DNA from: Cercis canadensis
Taxonomy: Eukaryota > Streptophyta > Magnoliopsida > Fabales > Fabaceae
Assembly (NCBI GenBank): GCA_003255065.1
Contig: QAOA01004976.1
Location: forward strand, 192,725-256,724
Length of the DNA: 64,000 nucleotides
Direction: 5' to 3'
Shown: piece by piece, positions 9,426 through 21,694 of the stretch
Layout of the letters: every line of letters begins with the position of its first letter
Position numbering within the stretch: position 1 is the stretch's first letter
Program-made: the position numbers and the translations under genes
Notes under the pieces: generated by a model
What the model saw: the letters and a program-made list of their open reading frames with translations, nothing else
The model's database searches: none
What the model was told of the DNA's origin: nothing

Positions 9426-12400
9426 TCATGAGTGCACAACGCGTGTGACAATCCAGTGGACCTATAAGCAAGAAAAACAAAGACACAGATCATTGTTAAT
9501 TGTAAATGGCTATAATAAATATCCCAATATTAGCACACACCAATATCTTACAATGTTATTTTCAGGTGTAGACCAGTAAAATCCTTGAACAGCGATAACA
9601 GCCAAGTTTGAAGATACAATGACAAAAATACTCAAGGAATGCTTTCCCATCCACTCCAACACACATGTCAGACGTCTGTAACCATGAACATCTACCTGCA
9701 TTGGGAAACGGGCAAACAATTAGATCAAATTGGCAAAAAGACAATGCTTACATCAAGAATAATGTAATATAGTGTTATGTCACAAAAAAAAAAAAAGGAG
9801 AGTTCGTGATTGAAAGGAGCTCATATTAGAACGTCGTAGCGAATGACCAACTTGGTTTTATAAAATTACTCACTAATGATATGATCGGCGAAGGGGAGGC
9901 CTCATTTTCATTTTACTTGGGGTTACTTATGCTAGGTCCTCTTTAGTCGGGGTTAATTATGCTAAACAAACTCTAAACATTAATACACTACACTGAATTT
10001 CAGCATGAATTATACGTACTCTCTCACTGTCGAGATAAATTCTCTCTTGTCATAGCACTTAAAACTCACCAAAAGATATAAAGCACTGAGTGTGATACCA
10101 GCAGCTGCAGAAGTTAGCAGCATATAACTGATTGTGTACAGCGATTTATTTATGGGAATGCCTGAAAAAGAAAAGGAAATAAGTGAAAAAATAAATATAA
10201 ATTTTTCTATAGCATCAGTGAATAACAAAGATATTGATATGCTAAAGGCCGTTTGTCATGACTCTGGAAAGAGGTTGCTCCAATAAAATATCAGTTTGTA
10301 ACTTTTCGTAGGTACCCACAAACTGAAGATATCCACCAACTCATTACAGCACGCACCTATTACGGCCAGGAACAATCCGAGAACAAAAAATGAAACTGAA
10401 AAGCACAACCAGTTCTCTAGGCGCTCTTTGTGGACCTACACAGAATGGTAGAAGGTTAGATCCACCAACCAATCAACAAGTGGATTATTTCAAGCCAAAA
10501 ATTACATTGAACAGGGCAGATGATTCCATGCAAAAACAAGCTACAAAGACAAAGGTACTCTAAGACCTTACAAGTCTTCAATAAGTTTTCACATAATATG
10601 TCACTGAAACTGCTAAAATTTTATATAGGTGAGGGAGATTCAATAAGTTAATACATGATCTAACCTGTAGATGGGCAAGAGCGTGACCATATTGAAGTCC
10701 AATTATGGAAGAAACTGCAGCTGTTAAAGAGCTGTAAACAAGTGAAAAGTTATTGCGTAAGACTTCCTTATTTTACACTCGTAAATTTATTGTAACCATA
10801 TATACACAGATACTTTCAATTCAGCTTAATACTGTTACATATACCAGTGAGAGACCAGTCCCAAACTAGAATGCATTATCAACGGCTATAACAGGAATTC
10901 TATAAATAAAACCAGCATTTGCTGTCAATAAATTAAGTTTATCAGTTCCAAACTTCCTGTGCAAAATCCATAGAGAACGTAAACAGAGTGAAAAATGAGT
11001 CGCCGCTATTGGCAATGACTATACGCTCTGCAAAAGACAGAGCCTTTAAGGTTTTTCTATAAATTATGAGGAGTGAGATACTAGAGAAGGGATCAAAGAA
11101 TTAAGTGATCACATCTTTAAGCAAAATAGATATAGCATAAATATCAGGTCAGCCAACTGGGTCTGTTTAATGACGTGTAGGTGAATATCAATGCAAATTC
11201 ATCACAACTGGGTCTTTCCTAAAGTAGAAATTTCTTTGACACTGAAAATAAAGTGATGTTACATGAAGATCCATGCAAAAGTAACTCATGTAAATCAATT
11301 AAACATGTCGCATGAACCGGTCGCTACAAAGGTCCTCCTCAATTGAAGAGTGTGCCTTTAAGTTATCCTTTGCAAAAATTAAACAATGAAATCATTTATT
11401 TGACCAGGAGTTCAGAGAGAAAGATCAATCTTGTTTAATTTAGAGTAAAATATGTCTCAACCCTTGTTATTTTGTGTCAATAAACAGCAAGGAATACTTT
11501 AATTGGAGGGGATTTCTAAAAGGTCTAATCATGCATCTACAGAAGCTCAGTGCAAGTGGCCACATTATTCATTTCAACATTAGCATTATTTTTACATTCT
11601 GACAAGATTTAAAAGTGCATGGTTAAAATTCCATGAGATCACTGATCAGTAAAGGTGAGAATGCTAATCGACAAAAGAAGCACCAATTTGGAGGCCATTG
11701 ACAGCAATTAAGAGGACAGAAGGATAAATATACTTCCTAGGGGAAAATCAAAAGGTTAAGATCGCCCACCTCAAAATGCCTTCAGGATCAAAAGAAGCAT
11801 GACACCATGAAGGTGCACCGTCTGAAACTTGTCCATTAGCAGACTTATTGCATTCCTGGAAGTCAGATAATCAATAAGCCACCAAAGTGTTGCATTATGA
11901 TGTAAAGTACTGTGCAAGGAAATGGGATCAGTTGCCAGATACCTTAAGATTTCTGTAAGTGGGCTTCCTGTAAAGATGGTCAAGACCAAGAATATAGCGG
12001 TCGATCATTCCAGCAGAATTACAGGCAGGTCCGAGATCACCTCTCACAGAACAATTCACCTGATATCAAATCAAGAACAATGCAAGCAATACTTTGACAA
12101 ATATTTCTGAATCCACTGACAGCATATTCCAATAAATTATAAATACATTTTATAAATAAATAAGCAACTAAATATTTTGACAAATAATGAGCACTGGACG
12201 ACTATCTTTAAAAGTAAGATTTTATAAATTTCAGACGGGAAAGCAGTAGTGGAAATGTGTGGACATTAGAAACATTTGATCATCCATCAGCGGTATCATG
12301 AACAAAACCATGGACGCATCTCCACCCTAACCTTAAACTGGTGTGTAGGCTTTAAGTAACTACGCTTTTTCAGTAGTTCGAAAAGCATGCAGATGCAGAT

Positions 12401-14703
12401 CAAATTCAAGAGAAAAAATGAAGCACAGGAAACGCATCAAAGTTGAGAGTGAGGGGGAGAGGAAGAGAGAAAGATAGGCACTGAGCCTATTCTCACCGTG
12501 TAAATATAGCCACCATTTGTTGAGGCTGCTACTCGTTCAAACTGCCAATCTGGAACATAAAGACCATAGAGTAAGCCTGAGTAAATTGCCAACAGTGATA
12601 CTGCAATTAACCTGCACACAAGAATTTCTTAGGAAAAAGTACATAGAAAGACAAAAAATAGTTCATGGATTGCGATAATTCATAAATATACATGTACTCT
12701 ATATAGTGTCATCAATATCAATAATGAGGTAATCTGGCAGTTTAAATGTATCTTCAAGTTAAATTGCTGTCAACAAACTAGGGGCTGGGAGAAGGCTAGG
12801 CTGAATACCTCAACTTATTAATTGCAGAAAAATAAACAGTAACTGGCATGCCCATAGGTTTTACGTTTATACATCCTGTGGCTACAAAAGGTTATCTTAG
12901 TGAACTTACTGATGATACCGAACAAGGATGATTATGGTTTTGAGACAATCTAAATTGACGTTGCCTGTGAGTTTGGATTCTAAGAAGACTGAAGCAAATT
13001 GACAGACAAGGACCCAAGCATAGGAAACAAAAATGTGATGGAAACTTTACCAATGCCTGTAATAACTCTTGAAGAAACCTAATTCTTTCCATCTCCGACA
13101 TGGAAGCCAGATCTCGCATAATGCTGCAATAATGTATCCAATTGATATCCTCTGTATTCATTGACCATAATATTAAATTGGTTAATCTGCTGCAGTAAAT
13201 ATGAATAGATCAATAGATGAAATACAGACTTATTTAGGACTGAAAGACCTGTAAAATGCCTAGCCACCGTATTCTTTGAATGTCAACACCATAGGTCAAG
13301 GAAGTTATTCCATGGAAATAGCCACCTGAAATGAGAATGTTTACTTAATGGATGAAAAATTGAAGACCAGCAGTAAGATACACCCAGTATAGTTATATAC
13401 ATTAAAAAACTCGGTGAAACTGGTTTATATTCCGTATAAAATTCGTCTAGGACATATTATAAAATATCAGAAAAAATATTTGATTGTGTAATAAGTGCTT
13501 CATCAAACAGTCAATTCAGTAAAAATCAGATTCTATATAAGTTATTTGATAGTGTAAGGCTTATCTATTTTACGCTCATGTAAATTTATTATAAAAATAT
13601 ATACACAAATACTATTGTTCAGCCTACTACTGTGATGAGGTTCTGTTTCTACAAACAGAGGAAAGGGAGAGGGGAGAGAGGTTCAGAGAGAAGAAAAATG
13701 GTTTCTCTTTATTCATTAACAATTTTCTTGCTACATTACAACAGGATCCAACTACATTTATAGAGCTAATTACAACAATTATCACTACCCTCTAACTAAT
13801 TCTGGCTATTGCTTACCTGGCAACCTGCCAAGTATTCAAACTAATTAACCCTCTTAGCTAATAGAGTCTTAAGCTAGTTAATAAGGTCTTCAATCCTGGA
13901 AGGTTCAACAATCTTCCTAACTAGACTATCCATCAGTTTTGTGTTTGTATCATACAGTTACATATACCAGTGAGGGAGCAGGCCCAAAAAAGAACGCATT
14001 TTCGACGTGGCATATAGAAGGTTAGGAGAGGAAGATATTTTACCTTGAAGAAGGATGCCCAGAATAAAAAGTTTGACTGCTCTTAGTAGAGCTTTCCATG
14101 TAGCTTCTGTTCTCTTTGGTACTCTCTGAAAATTTACAATAAAACTGTCTTTAATGCTATATCTAATAAACTCTCTACCAATCACTTTCTTGAAAATGAG
14201 TAGAGATCAGAGATTAATGCGATTTGTCTGGAGTTGGGACATACCGATAAATTCCAACTACTTTAGTAAGTTGTTTTAAATGTTGAAATAATTGAGAAGT
14301 TTGAAGACTCGTATCGTTACCTTATATACAAGTGCAAGAGAAATTCCAGCAATAAAAAGAAAGAAGGGCATCACAAAATCTGCCAAGTGAATACCATTCC
14401 AGGGGGCATGAGCGATGATGGGGAAGACTCCGCCACCATAATCGACCAAAATCATCAGCTGAAAAGAGAGGGAAGTAAATTAGCTTCATGCTTAAGCATA
14501 CTGACATTAAATTAAATAGTGAGTGAGAGTAGTTGATGTTTTATGTTAATTTTCTTCTGTTTTCTAAGCAACCAAACGCAGGAGAAAGAATAACTAACAA
14601 ATACAGAGAGGCCACGGAAGACGTCGAGGGAAGCGACTCGTTTAGCTTCAGCATTAATCAGAGATAGCTCGGAATCGTTGAGCAGCGGCACTCGATCGGC
14701 CAT
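9426..14703 (-). CDS. HGSNAT-like multi-spanning membrane acyltransferase family protein
   Basis: Plant relative of heparan-alpha-glucosaminide N-acetyltransferase; its plant substrate is not established. Exons on the minus strand: 14703-14599, 14458-14321, 14125-14044, 13325-13249, 13151-13051, 12611-12497, 12059-11943, 11855-11770, 10731-10665, 10435-10357, 10161-10070, 9695-9552, 9461-9426. Together they make 1239 nt and 412 residues with no frame break; all introns are GT-AG. Family marks are RVASLDVFRGLSVF (residues 22-35) and IIAHAPWNGIHLADFVMPFF, in which His52 aligns with the histidine proposed as acetyl acceptor in the human enzyme. Others are GPACNSAGMIDRYILG, HLYRKP, APSWCHASFDPEG and the final VLEWMGKHSLSIFV. 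Many hydrophobic helices indicate an integral endomembrane protein. Introns host repeats, including a solo LTR in intron 3. Confidence 0.93.
10746..10900. repeat. Intronic dispersed repeat, copy without LTR insertion
   Basis: The segment with TTTACACTCGTAAATTTATT and ACTGTTACATATACCAGTGA recurs at about 13553-13632 plus 13953-14000 in another intron of the same gene, where a solo LTR interrupts it. This copy therefore shows the uninterrupted state. Confidence 0.6.
13633..13952 (-). mobile_element. Solo LTR, 320 bp (probably Copia-type)
   Basis: On the minus strand it begins TGATACAAAC and ends CCTCATCA (TG...CA ends). It has a TATA-like CTATAAATG, then GAATAAAGAG (polyadenylation signal) and a CT-rich tract downstream. 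Flanks TACTG (13628-13632) and TACAG (13953-13957) form a 5-bp target duplication with one change. There is no internal retrotransposon sequence on either side, so it is a recombination-derived solo LTR. It lies in intron 3 of the HGSNAT-like gene in the same orientation. Confidence 0.75.
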
Positions 14704-14950
14704 TCTGCGCCGAATTTACAGAAATATCCAAGCTCCGACGGACTCAAAGTACGAATTTTCTTTACATTTTCATCATCAACGCTGAGAACAAAAGGTACGA
14801 AAATGAAAATTTGATTCTCGCTTTTTTCAAAAAAGTTTCCACCAAGTGTGTGTAAGAAAGAAGCAACAAGAGAAGACGGCGTGAAACTGTGGATTGACCG
14901 TTAGTTACATGACACACAGACGATGGCATCGGCATATACTCATGCTTAGT

Positions 14951-14999
14951 GAGCTTATTGGATGGCGTGAGCTTATTGGATGGCGTGAGCTTATTGGAT
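14951..14999. repeat. 18-bp tandem repeat, 2.7 units
   Basis: The unit GAGCTTATTGGATGGCGT occurs twice in full and once in part, about 250 bp upstream of the HGSNAT-like start. The minus strand carries ATCCAATAAG in each unit, that is an ATTGG motif on the plus strand. A role in expression is only a guess. Confidence 0.8.
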
Positions 15000-15247
15000 C
15001 CAACTGGGATTAGTGACAAACGCAAACAACCAATTAGATGTTTTTTAATAATTTACATATCTCTGCCCCTAACTAACAATAACAATGAGCCTCTAACTTA
15101 CTAATTCACTCAAAAACAACAAACCAAAGCATATATTCCCATGCCCATTAAAATCTTAGCAACTTAGAACACATCAATTTGCAAGTGCTCATATGAGGAT
15201 AAAAGAAACACTGACAAAATTAAGCAAATCCAATGCAATAAATTAAA

Positions 15248-15510
15248 GGGGGTTGCTATTTTTTTAATTGATTTTACTAATGTTATACCTAATTTAAAAT
15301 TTAAATATAATATAAATTAATTTATTTTTATTTAATATACACTTTTTTTATTTAATTATAAAAAAATTTTTATTTAATATAGAAAATTTTTAATTAAAGT
15401 TTAAAAAAATTCATATTAATTGAAGATAATTTAATTTATATCATATTTAAACATTAAATAAAGTATGATATTAACAAATTACAAAATAGGGTGTGACAAT
15501 AATGATTCCC
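15248..15510. mobile_element. MITE, 263 bp, 9-bp target duplication
   Basis: TAAATTAAA flanks it at 15239-15247 and 15511-15519. The inner sequences TTTTACTAATGTTATAC and AAAGTATGATATTAAC match those of the MITE at 2147-2323 in the same order, so they belong to one family. Confidence 0.7.
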
Positions 15511-15526
15511 TAAATTAAATTATAAT

Positions 15527-16009
15527 AGGTTTAAATACATTGTAGATCCCTGTAGTTTGAACAAATTTTAAATCAGGTCCTTATAATTTTTTTTTTCTGT
15601 TTTAGGATTCTTATAGTTTAATTTTTTTTTAATTGAGTCCCTACTAATAATTCTGTTAGTTTAGTGCTAACATAGCAAATGAATTGTTTATGTGACAATA
15701 AAAGAAGTTGATGTGATGCCAAAGTTACACAAAGATTGTTATTTCATCAAATTTTGGCTCAAAAAAATGTATAAAAAAANNNNNNNNNNNNNNNNNNNNN
15801 NNNNNNNNNNNNNNNNNNNNNNNNNNNNNNNNNNNNNNNNNNNNNNNNNNNNNNNNNNNNNNNNNNNNNNNNNNNNNNNNNNNNNNNNNNNNNNNNNNNN
15901 NNNNNNNNNNNNNNNNNNNNNNNNNNNNNNNNNNNNNNNNNAAAAAAAAAAAAAACACTATAAGAACTTGATCTAAAATTTGTTCAAAGACATGTAATAT
16001 ATTTAAACC
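15527..16009. mobile_element. Foldback element containing assembly gap (15780-15941)
   Basis: Left arm AGGTTTAAATACATTGTAG...GAACAAATTTTAAATCAGG; the right arm, as inverted complement, is GGTTTAAATATATTACATG...GAACAAATTTTAGATCAAG. ATTATAAT flanks it at 15519-15526 and 16010-16017. The 162-N gap sits between A-rich arms, where a palindrome would hinder sequencing. Confidence 0.7.
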
Positions 16010-16119
16010 ATTATAATACTAAAAGAGATTTACAAAATCTTATCCCAAAGTAAACAACCACAAAAAAACAAGCACTGAAAAGAAAACATAAGTGCTATCA
16101 TGACTACCTAAAAGATTTC

Positions 16120-16708
16120 TCACCCAAAAGTCCATCGGTTCTCATTAAGAATATGCTCTTCTTCCTCAAAAGAAAAATCATTTTTCATGTTGAAAGTGTT
16201 GCGTATCTCCTTGGGGCTCTTTCCCTTTATCATATTTGACACAGTCTGGCATGTCAAATCCAATAGACTCTTAATGTCCAGATAGTTTGCAACCTAAAAA
16301 GAAAAGAAAAGTCTAGGTAGGGGATCAGAAGCAAACAAAAGTCCTCTCCTAGTTGTGATATTACTGCAACCTTAACCACTACACAAAAACTTGATGCATG
16401 ACCTTACCACGTTTAACTGCCTATTAATGACTTAATTGCCTGCATGATCATGCATCAAGTAATCTTAGTGCATAAGAGCATGATATACGTTATCAATGTA
16501 ATGATCAACACTAAAACTGGGGCAAAAACCACAAATTGACTATTAACCATCACAACAAGAGTTTTGCCCCCTATCTCGTGTGTGAAAACTAACATGTTAA
16601 AACAGAGAGTCTCTTCCAACTCGATGTAAACGTGAACCATAAATTACATACACAAAGAATCTCAAATCTTAACTTCAGAGTTATCATCTTCGATGATGAC
16701 CACGACAT
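16120..16708 (-). pseudogene. SKP1-like duplicate with intact exon 2 and degenerate exon 1
   Basis: Exon 2 (16293-16120) is open and has the same length as in the intact gene at 19666-20989 (174 nt, 57 residues plus stop). It encodes [18 protein letters not shown] followed by [14 protein letters not shown], the F-box-binding helices of SKP1. Upstream only the beginning of exon 1 is recognisable at 16708-16665: a Met followed by SSSKMITLKL, after which the match to SSDGETFEV stops. The whole BTB/POZ-like N-terminal domain is missing. The downstream sequence (AGAAAACATAAG...CTATCATGA) also resembles that of the intact gene, which supports tandem duplication. It could still be expressed as a short protein, but nothing shows this. 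Confidence 0.75.
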
Positions 16709-16917
16709 GCTTATGCTTGTTCTTGATTAAGCACCAAAAGGAACACAAAGATTCAAACTTTGGGAGACTTAAATCAAATTACAAGGAACGCTAACTTGTA
16801 GAGTGTTTACTGTTTAGTGTATACAACCAAAAAAACACGACAGTTTATATATATATATAGTTGATATTTTTACATCATAATTTATTAATATTATATTTTT
16901 TTTAATGTTTAAATATA

Positions 16918-17129
16918 CGAGGATTCTATGATAATACGTAAGTATGTCATACTACACTGACGTGGCAAGCATACATAATTTTTATATTTTATTATATATA
17001 AAATATAATTTATTTAATTTTTTAAACAAATTTAAAAACAGTTAATTTATACACATGTCATTCATTTATTGGTTATTCTTATGTAGTATGACATACTACA
17101 TAAATACTAAAAGTATCTAAGAAAACTAC
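16918..17129 (+). mobile_element. 212-bp MITE family, copy 1
   Basis: TTAAATATA flanks the element at 16909-16917 and 17130-17138, a perfect 9-bp duplication. It starts CGAGGATTCTATGATAATAC and ends AAAAGTATCTAAGAAAACTAC. The ends form imperfect inverted repeats, and a TACACTGACGTGGCAAGCAT block lies near the left. Same length as the copy at 57827-58038. No coding capacity; 9-bp duplications suggest mobilisation by a Mutator-like transposase. Confidence 0.85.
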
Positions 17130-17138
17130 TTAAATATA

Positions 17139-17425
17139 ATATAAACTAAATTACTCTCATTTAAAAATATTTTTTTAAAAAAATTGACTAATTATAAATG
17201 TTTAAATATGTCATAAAATTTTCTAAATATGACATATTCTATTTTTAACTAAAAAATGAAACTACAATTAATAAGAGTTAAAAAGAATATTATGATTTGT
17301 CAAATTTTAAAAAAAAATTTATTTTTGAATAAGGGTAATTTAGTCTATAACATATTTAAATATTAAAAAATATGTAACATTAATAAATTAGAGTGTGAAA
17401 ATAATGACTTTCTATATATATATAT
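17139..17425. repeat. Remnant related to the 2147-2323 MITE
   Basis: TAGTCTATAACATATTTAAA and ATGTAACATTAATAAATTAG, followed by GAGTGTGAAAATAATGAC, match the right half of the MITEs at 2147-2323 and 15248-15510. No clear left end is seen. Confidence 0.45.
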
Positions 17426-18034
17426 ATTCACACTGCCACCCAACAACCACGACGCGATTTGGTTTAGGATTTGGACTTTCTAATTCCTTATTGGAATTAT
17501 TTTAGGATTTAGATTTTTTTTCTTTTTCTAGTCCTATTGGAATTAGGATTGCATTAATGTTTACAAGGATTTGTAATTTTGTAAACACAATTACTTCTTC
17601 TTTCTTTTTTACTTTTTGAACTTGTAATAATAAATGCATACACTATTATAATGCGGAAAAAAAAAAACCATAATGGAACTCTTACACAACGCTAAGCTTG
17701 GTGCTGCAACTGGTGAATATTACTATACCTTCTTGGATGAAAACCTGTTGGATGATGGTAATAAAAATGAGATCTTCCATTGCTGCTAAGCTTTATTAAG
17801 AAATAGAGCGACTCCCGAGAATATGACAGAATCAGTGTGAAGGAGAAGGAAAAGAAGTGCCACAAGTTGGGACATAGGATATGAACCTCCCCTGTTCTGT
17901 TTTAGCCGGATCAAAGATATTACTAATGCAAAAAANTGAAAAAAAAAAAAAAAAAACTTAATTTCGCCAATACTATATTTTCCAAACTTATTTTTCATCT
18001 ACCATAATTTTTATTTTTTCTAATATTATGTCAT

Positions 18035-18341
18035 TTTGCAAAAAATTGGAGAAGAGAGAAACTGGGACCACTTGTGATGCAATTGTGTATATTGCGGCAC
18101 CACAAGAGTGATACCAAAAAAATGACGTCACTCTTGTGATGACACATTATCCAAATGATGTCACTACTTATATGACGCAATTTCTCAAATTGCATCACTC
18201 CTTCACCAATTCCAAATTCCTTGATAGTGCTACTATGGTGGAAGAGTGACGCAATTAGGCTTCTTGCGTCATCCTTGTCATTTAGATATTGTGTCATCAC
18301 AAGAGTGACGCCATTTTTCAAATGGTATCTCCCTTGTAGTG
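18035..18341 (-). mobile_element. CACTA-type transposon terminus with subterminal repeats
   Basis: Read on the minus strand from 18341 it begins CACTACAAGGGAGATACC, the diagnostic CACTA end. It then has repeated, inverted blocks of GTCACTCTTGTGATGACAC and TGACGC type, as expected of CACTA subterminal repeats. The opposite CACTA end was not found, so this is a one-ended remnant or a deleted non-autonomous copy. An open frame across it is an accident of the repeats. Confidence 0.55.
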
Positions 18342-19620
18342 CTGTAATATATACAATTGGATCACTGGTCTTTTTAGTAAAATAAAAACTATGGTAAATA
18401 TGAAAATTGTTTGGAAATTATGGCATTTATGGAATTAAATTTTCAAAATGCATTATTGAAGTGATTGATCCGTTTTAGCCACTAAAAGATACTAAATGAA
18501 CTTCTTTTTTAAATTATAGAATGATGACTGTTTCAGCTTTTTCAAATAATATTTTTATGATAATTCACATTGAATTTGTTAAATACAAAAACCCCTTTGA
18601 TTGTGTGTGTTAATTAATTAATCATGGAGTCTCCAGGATAAACATTTACCGACTTTATTTTCTTTTGTTTAATGTCTTCTTCTACAAAGTTTGATTACAG
18701 CAGAAGACTTGTAGTTACAGTTTTTATATTCTTTGGGTCCATTTTGCAAAACAAGGAACCCAATTGTGTGTGAGATTTAGTCATGGAGTCTCTCAGGATG
18801 GGACGCATGACATTTTTTCGAGTAGAATAAGAATTAACATAGAACATTATTGACTTAAGTCTTGTCCAGAAAGTCCTATAGTAGCAGCCTAGCAAAAGAT
18901 TTATAATTGGATTAGCGTACGAGTTTCATAGATAGATCAATTCAATGCCCTGAGGTGTTGGTCAAAGAGTTGGTGCTTGTCCATCACACAAGCATTGAGA
19001 AAGTCATACTAGAACATCAACCACAAATCCATAATATAGAAGTTTCATCTTTAGTTAGCGTTTATTATTTTAAGTTCTATTAAGAATTCCACATAAAGAT
19101 TATAACTAGAAATTTAGAAGAGGTGCACATTTGTGCCTTAAATTACTAAAATAAACAAAAGGTTTTTGCAATACATGGACATCCTTTATCTCATTACTCA
19201 AATGATTATCAGTTAGGCATTGCAGACAACTGATCATGGTATTCATTAGTGTTATGGTATTCCTGTCCTTTTGGCTCTCTGTCATAACTGTATGCAGACT
19301 TATCTACATCACTAGACCTTAATCCATTTCAATATCGTCCATATAACAATTTGATGAACACCACTTTCAATCTTAGTCTGCCAACCAAATAATTAATTTG
19401 ATTTCATATCAGAGATTAAGCAAATGCAGGTGGTCAGAAGAAACTAAGATCAAAACAAGACAGAGATTAAGCAAATGGCATGCAATGCATTTTATTACAA
19501 TGCTAAACGAGGTTCACAAGATCTAATCATAAGTAAAAAACCGCAAAATTAGGAAGCTGAATGTGCATGAACTTCAATTACATAACTACTGGAAAGAAAA
19601 CATAAAGCCTATCATGATTA
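18342..19620. other. Intergenic, no gene seen
   Basis: AT-rich spacer between the two SKP1-like copies. No coding exon or repeat boundary was recognised. Confidence 0.5.
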
Positions 19621-19665
19621 TTCACATCGCTATCATAATATGGACAAGTAAAGCCAGCCCACTTC

Positions 19666-20989
19666 TCACTCAAATGCCCATTGGTTTTCCCTACGAACCT
19701 CCTCTTCTTCCTCTGGAGTGAAATCATTCTTGATGTTGAAAGTCTTGCGTATCTCCTCTGGCGTCTTTCCTTTGATCATATCTGCCACAGTTTGGCATGT
19801 CAAATCCAAGAGGCTCTTAATATCTAGATAGTTTGCTGCCTGAAAAACAACACACAGAGCAATGCAAGGTGAGAAACATGCTAGGTGAAGGTGGTGATCA
19901 TATATACAGAAAACCAGAAGCAAAGAAAGCCGAGTTCTGAATATATAGCAATCTTAACCAGAACCCCAACAAACTGATGCATGATCATTCTTCAACTAGC
20001 AGCAATAGATAAATTAGGCTTACTACTAATACTACTCATCCATAAACTAAAGAACCTCACAACTACGGACATGATAAATATTAACAATGGTAATGATCAA
20101 AAATGGTGTTACAACACAAATTAATCATTAAATATCACAAGATTTATGCAGAGATACTCATCTGACTAACAGGATATTAGTATAGAGATATTACCACTAA
20201 GCATTTACCATAGCTAAACCTATTTCATTTGGCCAATACACAGAAAAATCTTTTAACTTCAAAACCTTACCTTAAATAAATTACGCATGGAACAATCTTT
20301 CCTGTACATGTAACATGACAAAGAACTTAAAAAAGTTGAAAATATGTCAATAATACTCACTAGGATTACAGTAGCATAAACTTAAAATACTAAGGAATCG
20401 CTCATGCCACTGATCCACAAACTTGAAGATATTTACCAAGCAGATTTTCCGTTTTCGACAATAATATTGTCTACAATTTGTCAGAAATCTCAAATCTTTC
20501 TTAGCCAGATTCCCGGAAAACTCCCAAACAAAATATTAAACAAACATAAAGATAGAAAATATGAAATACATTGTGTTTTTCCACCGAAAGCGCAAGATGA
20601 AGCAGAATCATAAAACAAACAAAAGAAAAAAAAAAAAAAAAACACCAATATTAAATNAAAAAAAAAAAAAAAAAACTCACCAATATTAAATCGAAGAGTG
20701 TGGCCTGATCAACCTTGACAAAATCTGCGTCCCAGGTCTTGAGACTCTCCTCAACGCTCTTGGAGTCCTTGTCCTTCTCATCAGAAGCGGCGGACTCAAC
20801 ATGCTTCTTGCAGTACTCAACGACCTTAGAAAGGATTTGGCCGGTGACATTCGGCAGAGGAATAACACTCTCAGCGCAGTCGTCCTCGATCAAGTGCTTG
20901 ATAGTCTGTGATTCGACGGCCACCGCCTCATCCACCTCGAAGGTCTCACCGTCGGAACTCTTCAGAGTGATCTTCTTTGACGACGACAT
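19666..20989 (-). CDS. SKP1: SKP1-like protein, SCF ubiquitin ligase adaptor
   Basis: Adaptor that links cullin 1 to F-box proteins in SCF E3 ligases, in nucleus and cytosol. Two exons on the minus strand, 20989-20681 (103 codons) and 19839-19666 (57 codons plus stop), give 160 residues, the usual ASK/SKP1 length. The single intron lies between LFDLIL and AANYLD, the conserved plant position. The N-terminal half ([20 protein letters not shown], then HLIEDDC and IPLPNV) is the BTB/POZ-like cullin-binding fold. The C-terminal half ([20 protein letters not shown], ending [13 protein letters not shown]) binds F-boxes. An acidic lysine-rich linker [15 protein letters not shown] joins them, as in ASK1-like proteins. 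The intron's 5' end is followed by poly-A/T with one N at 20657, which does not affect coding. Confidence 0.96.
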
Positions 20990-21289
20990 GGTTGATTGCT
21001 TTGCTAGAGGATAGGGACGGGAAGATGGAAATCGGAATTTGAAGAAATTGAAAACCCTAAATCAGTTTCACAAACAGTGCGAACTTGATTGGACCTCCCT
21101 CCACAACGCCGTTTCGGATTTGGATTTTCTGGAAGGTTCTCTTTAGTCCCTTTCGAATCAGGATTGTACTTGACGCGACGTTTAAACTTTACGACACCTA
21201 TTTCAATACCAACACCCAAAATAATTACATTTAATATGTTTTTCTATAATTTCGCTAAAAGATTTTTTCATTTTTTTAATTAAAATAAT

Positions 21290-21690
21290 AAAATATAAGA
21301 TTTTGGAATCTTAATGTTTTAAAAAATTCTTAAATTATTTAGAGTTTGGTCGGCTGAGTGCTTGTATATATATTTTATTCAAAAAATACTAAAGTAACTC
21401 GAGTATGGCATTAATAATAATAAGGTCTCTAGTCCGCTGGTAAATAGGATTGTTTGTGTGCATTTTATACAAAAGTCTATCTTAAGGTTTTCAATTTTAT
21501 TTTGGAATTAATCAATGATAGTATTGAATCATGTAACTTCGCACGTATGTGGAGAAAAATATAATTTTCTATCAAAAATATTTAAATAGGTAGATTAATA
21601 GAACTACCTAAAATAATCCTTGAAAAGAGGGGGAAAAGAAAAACTAATAAGCCACTAACTTAAAGTACATAAAAAAGTTAAGGATATGGC
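21290..21690. other. Upstream flank of SKP1-like gene, no gene
   Basis: AT-rich. No recognisable coding or repeat signal. Confidence 0.4.
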
Positions 21691-21694
21691 TAGG

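Noticed and set aside
18031..18321. 96-codon minus frame
   Set aside because: Runs through CACTA subterminal repeats; no protein family.
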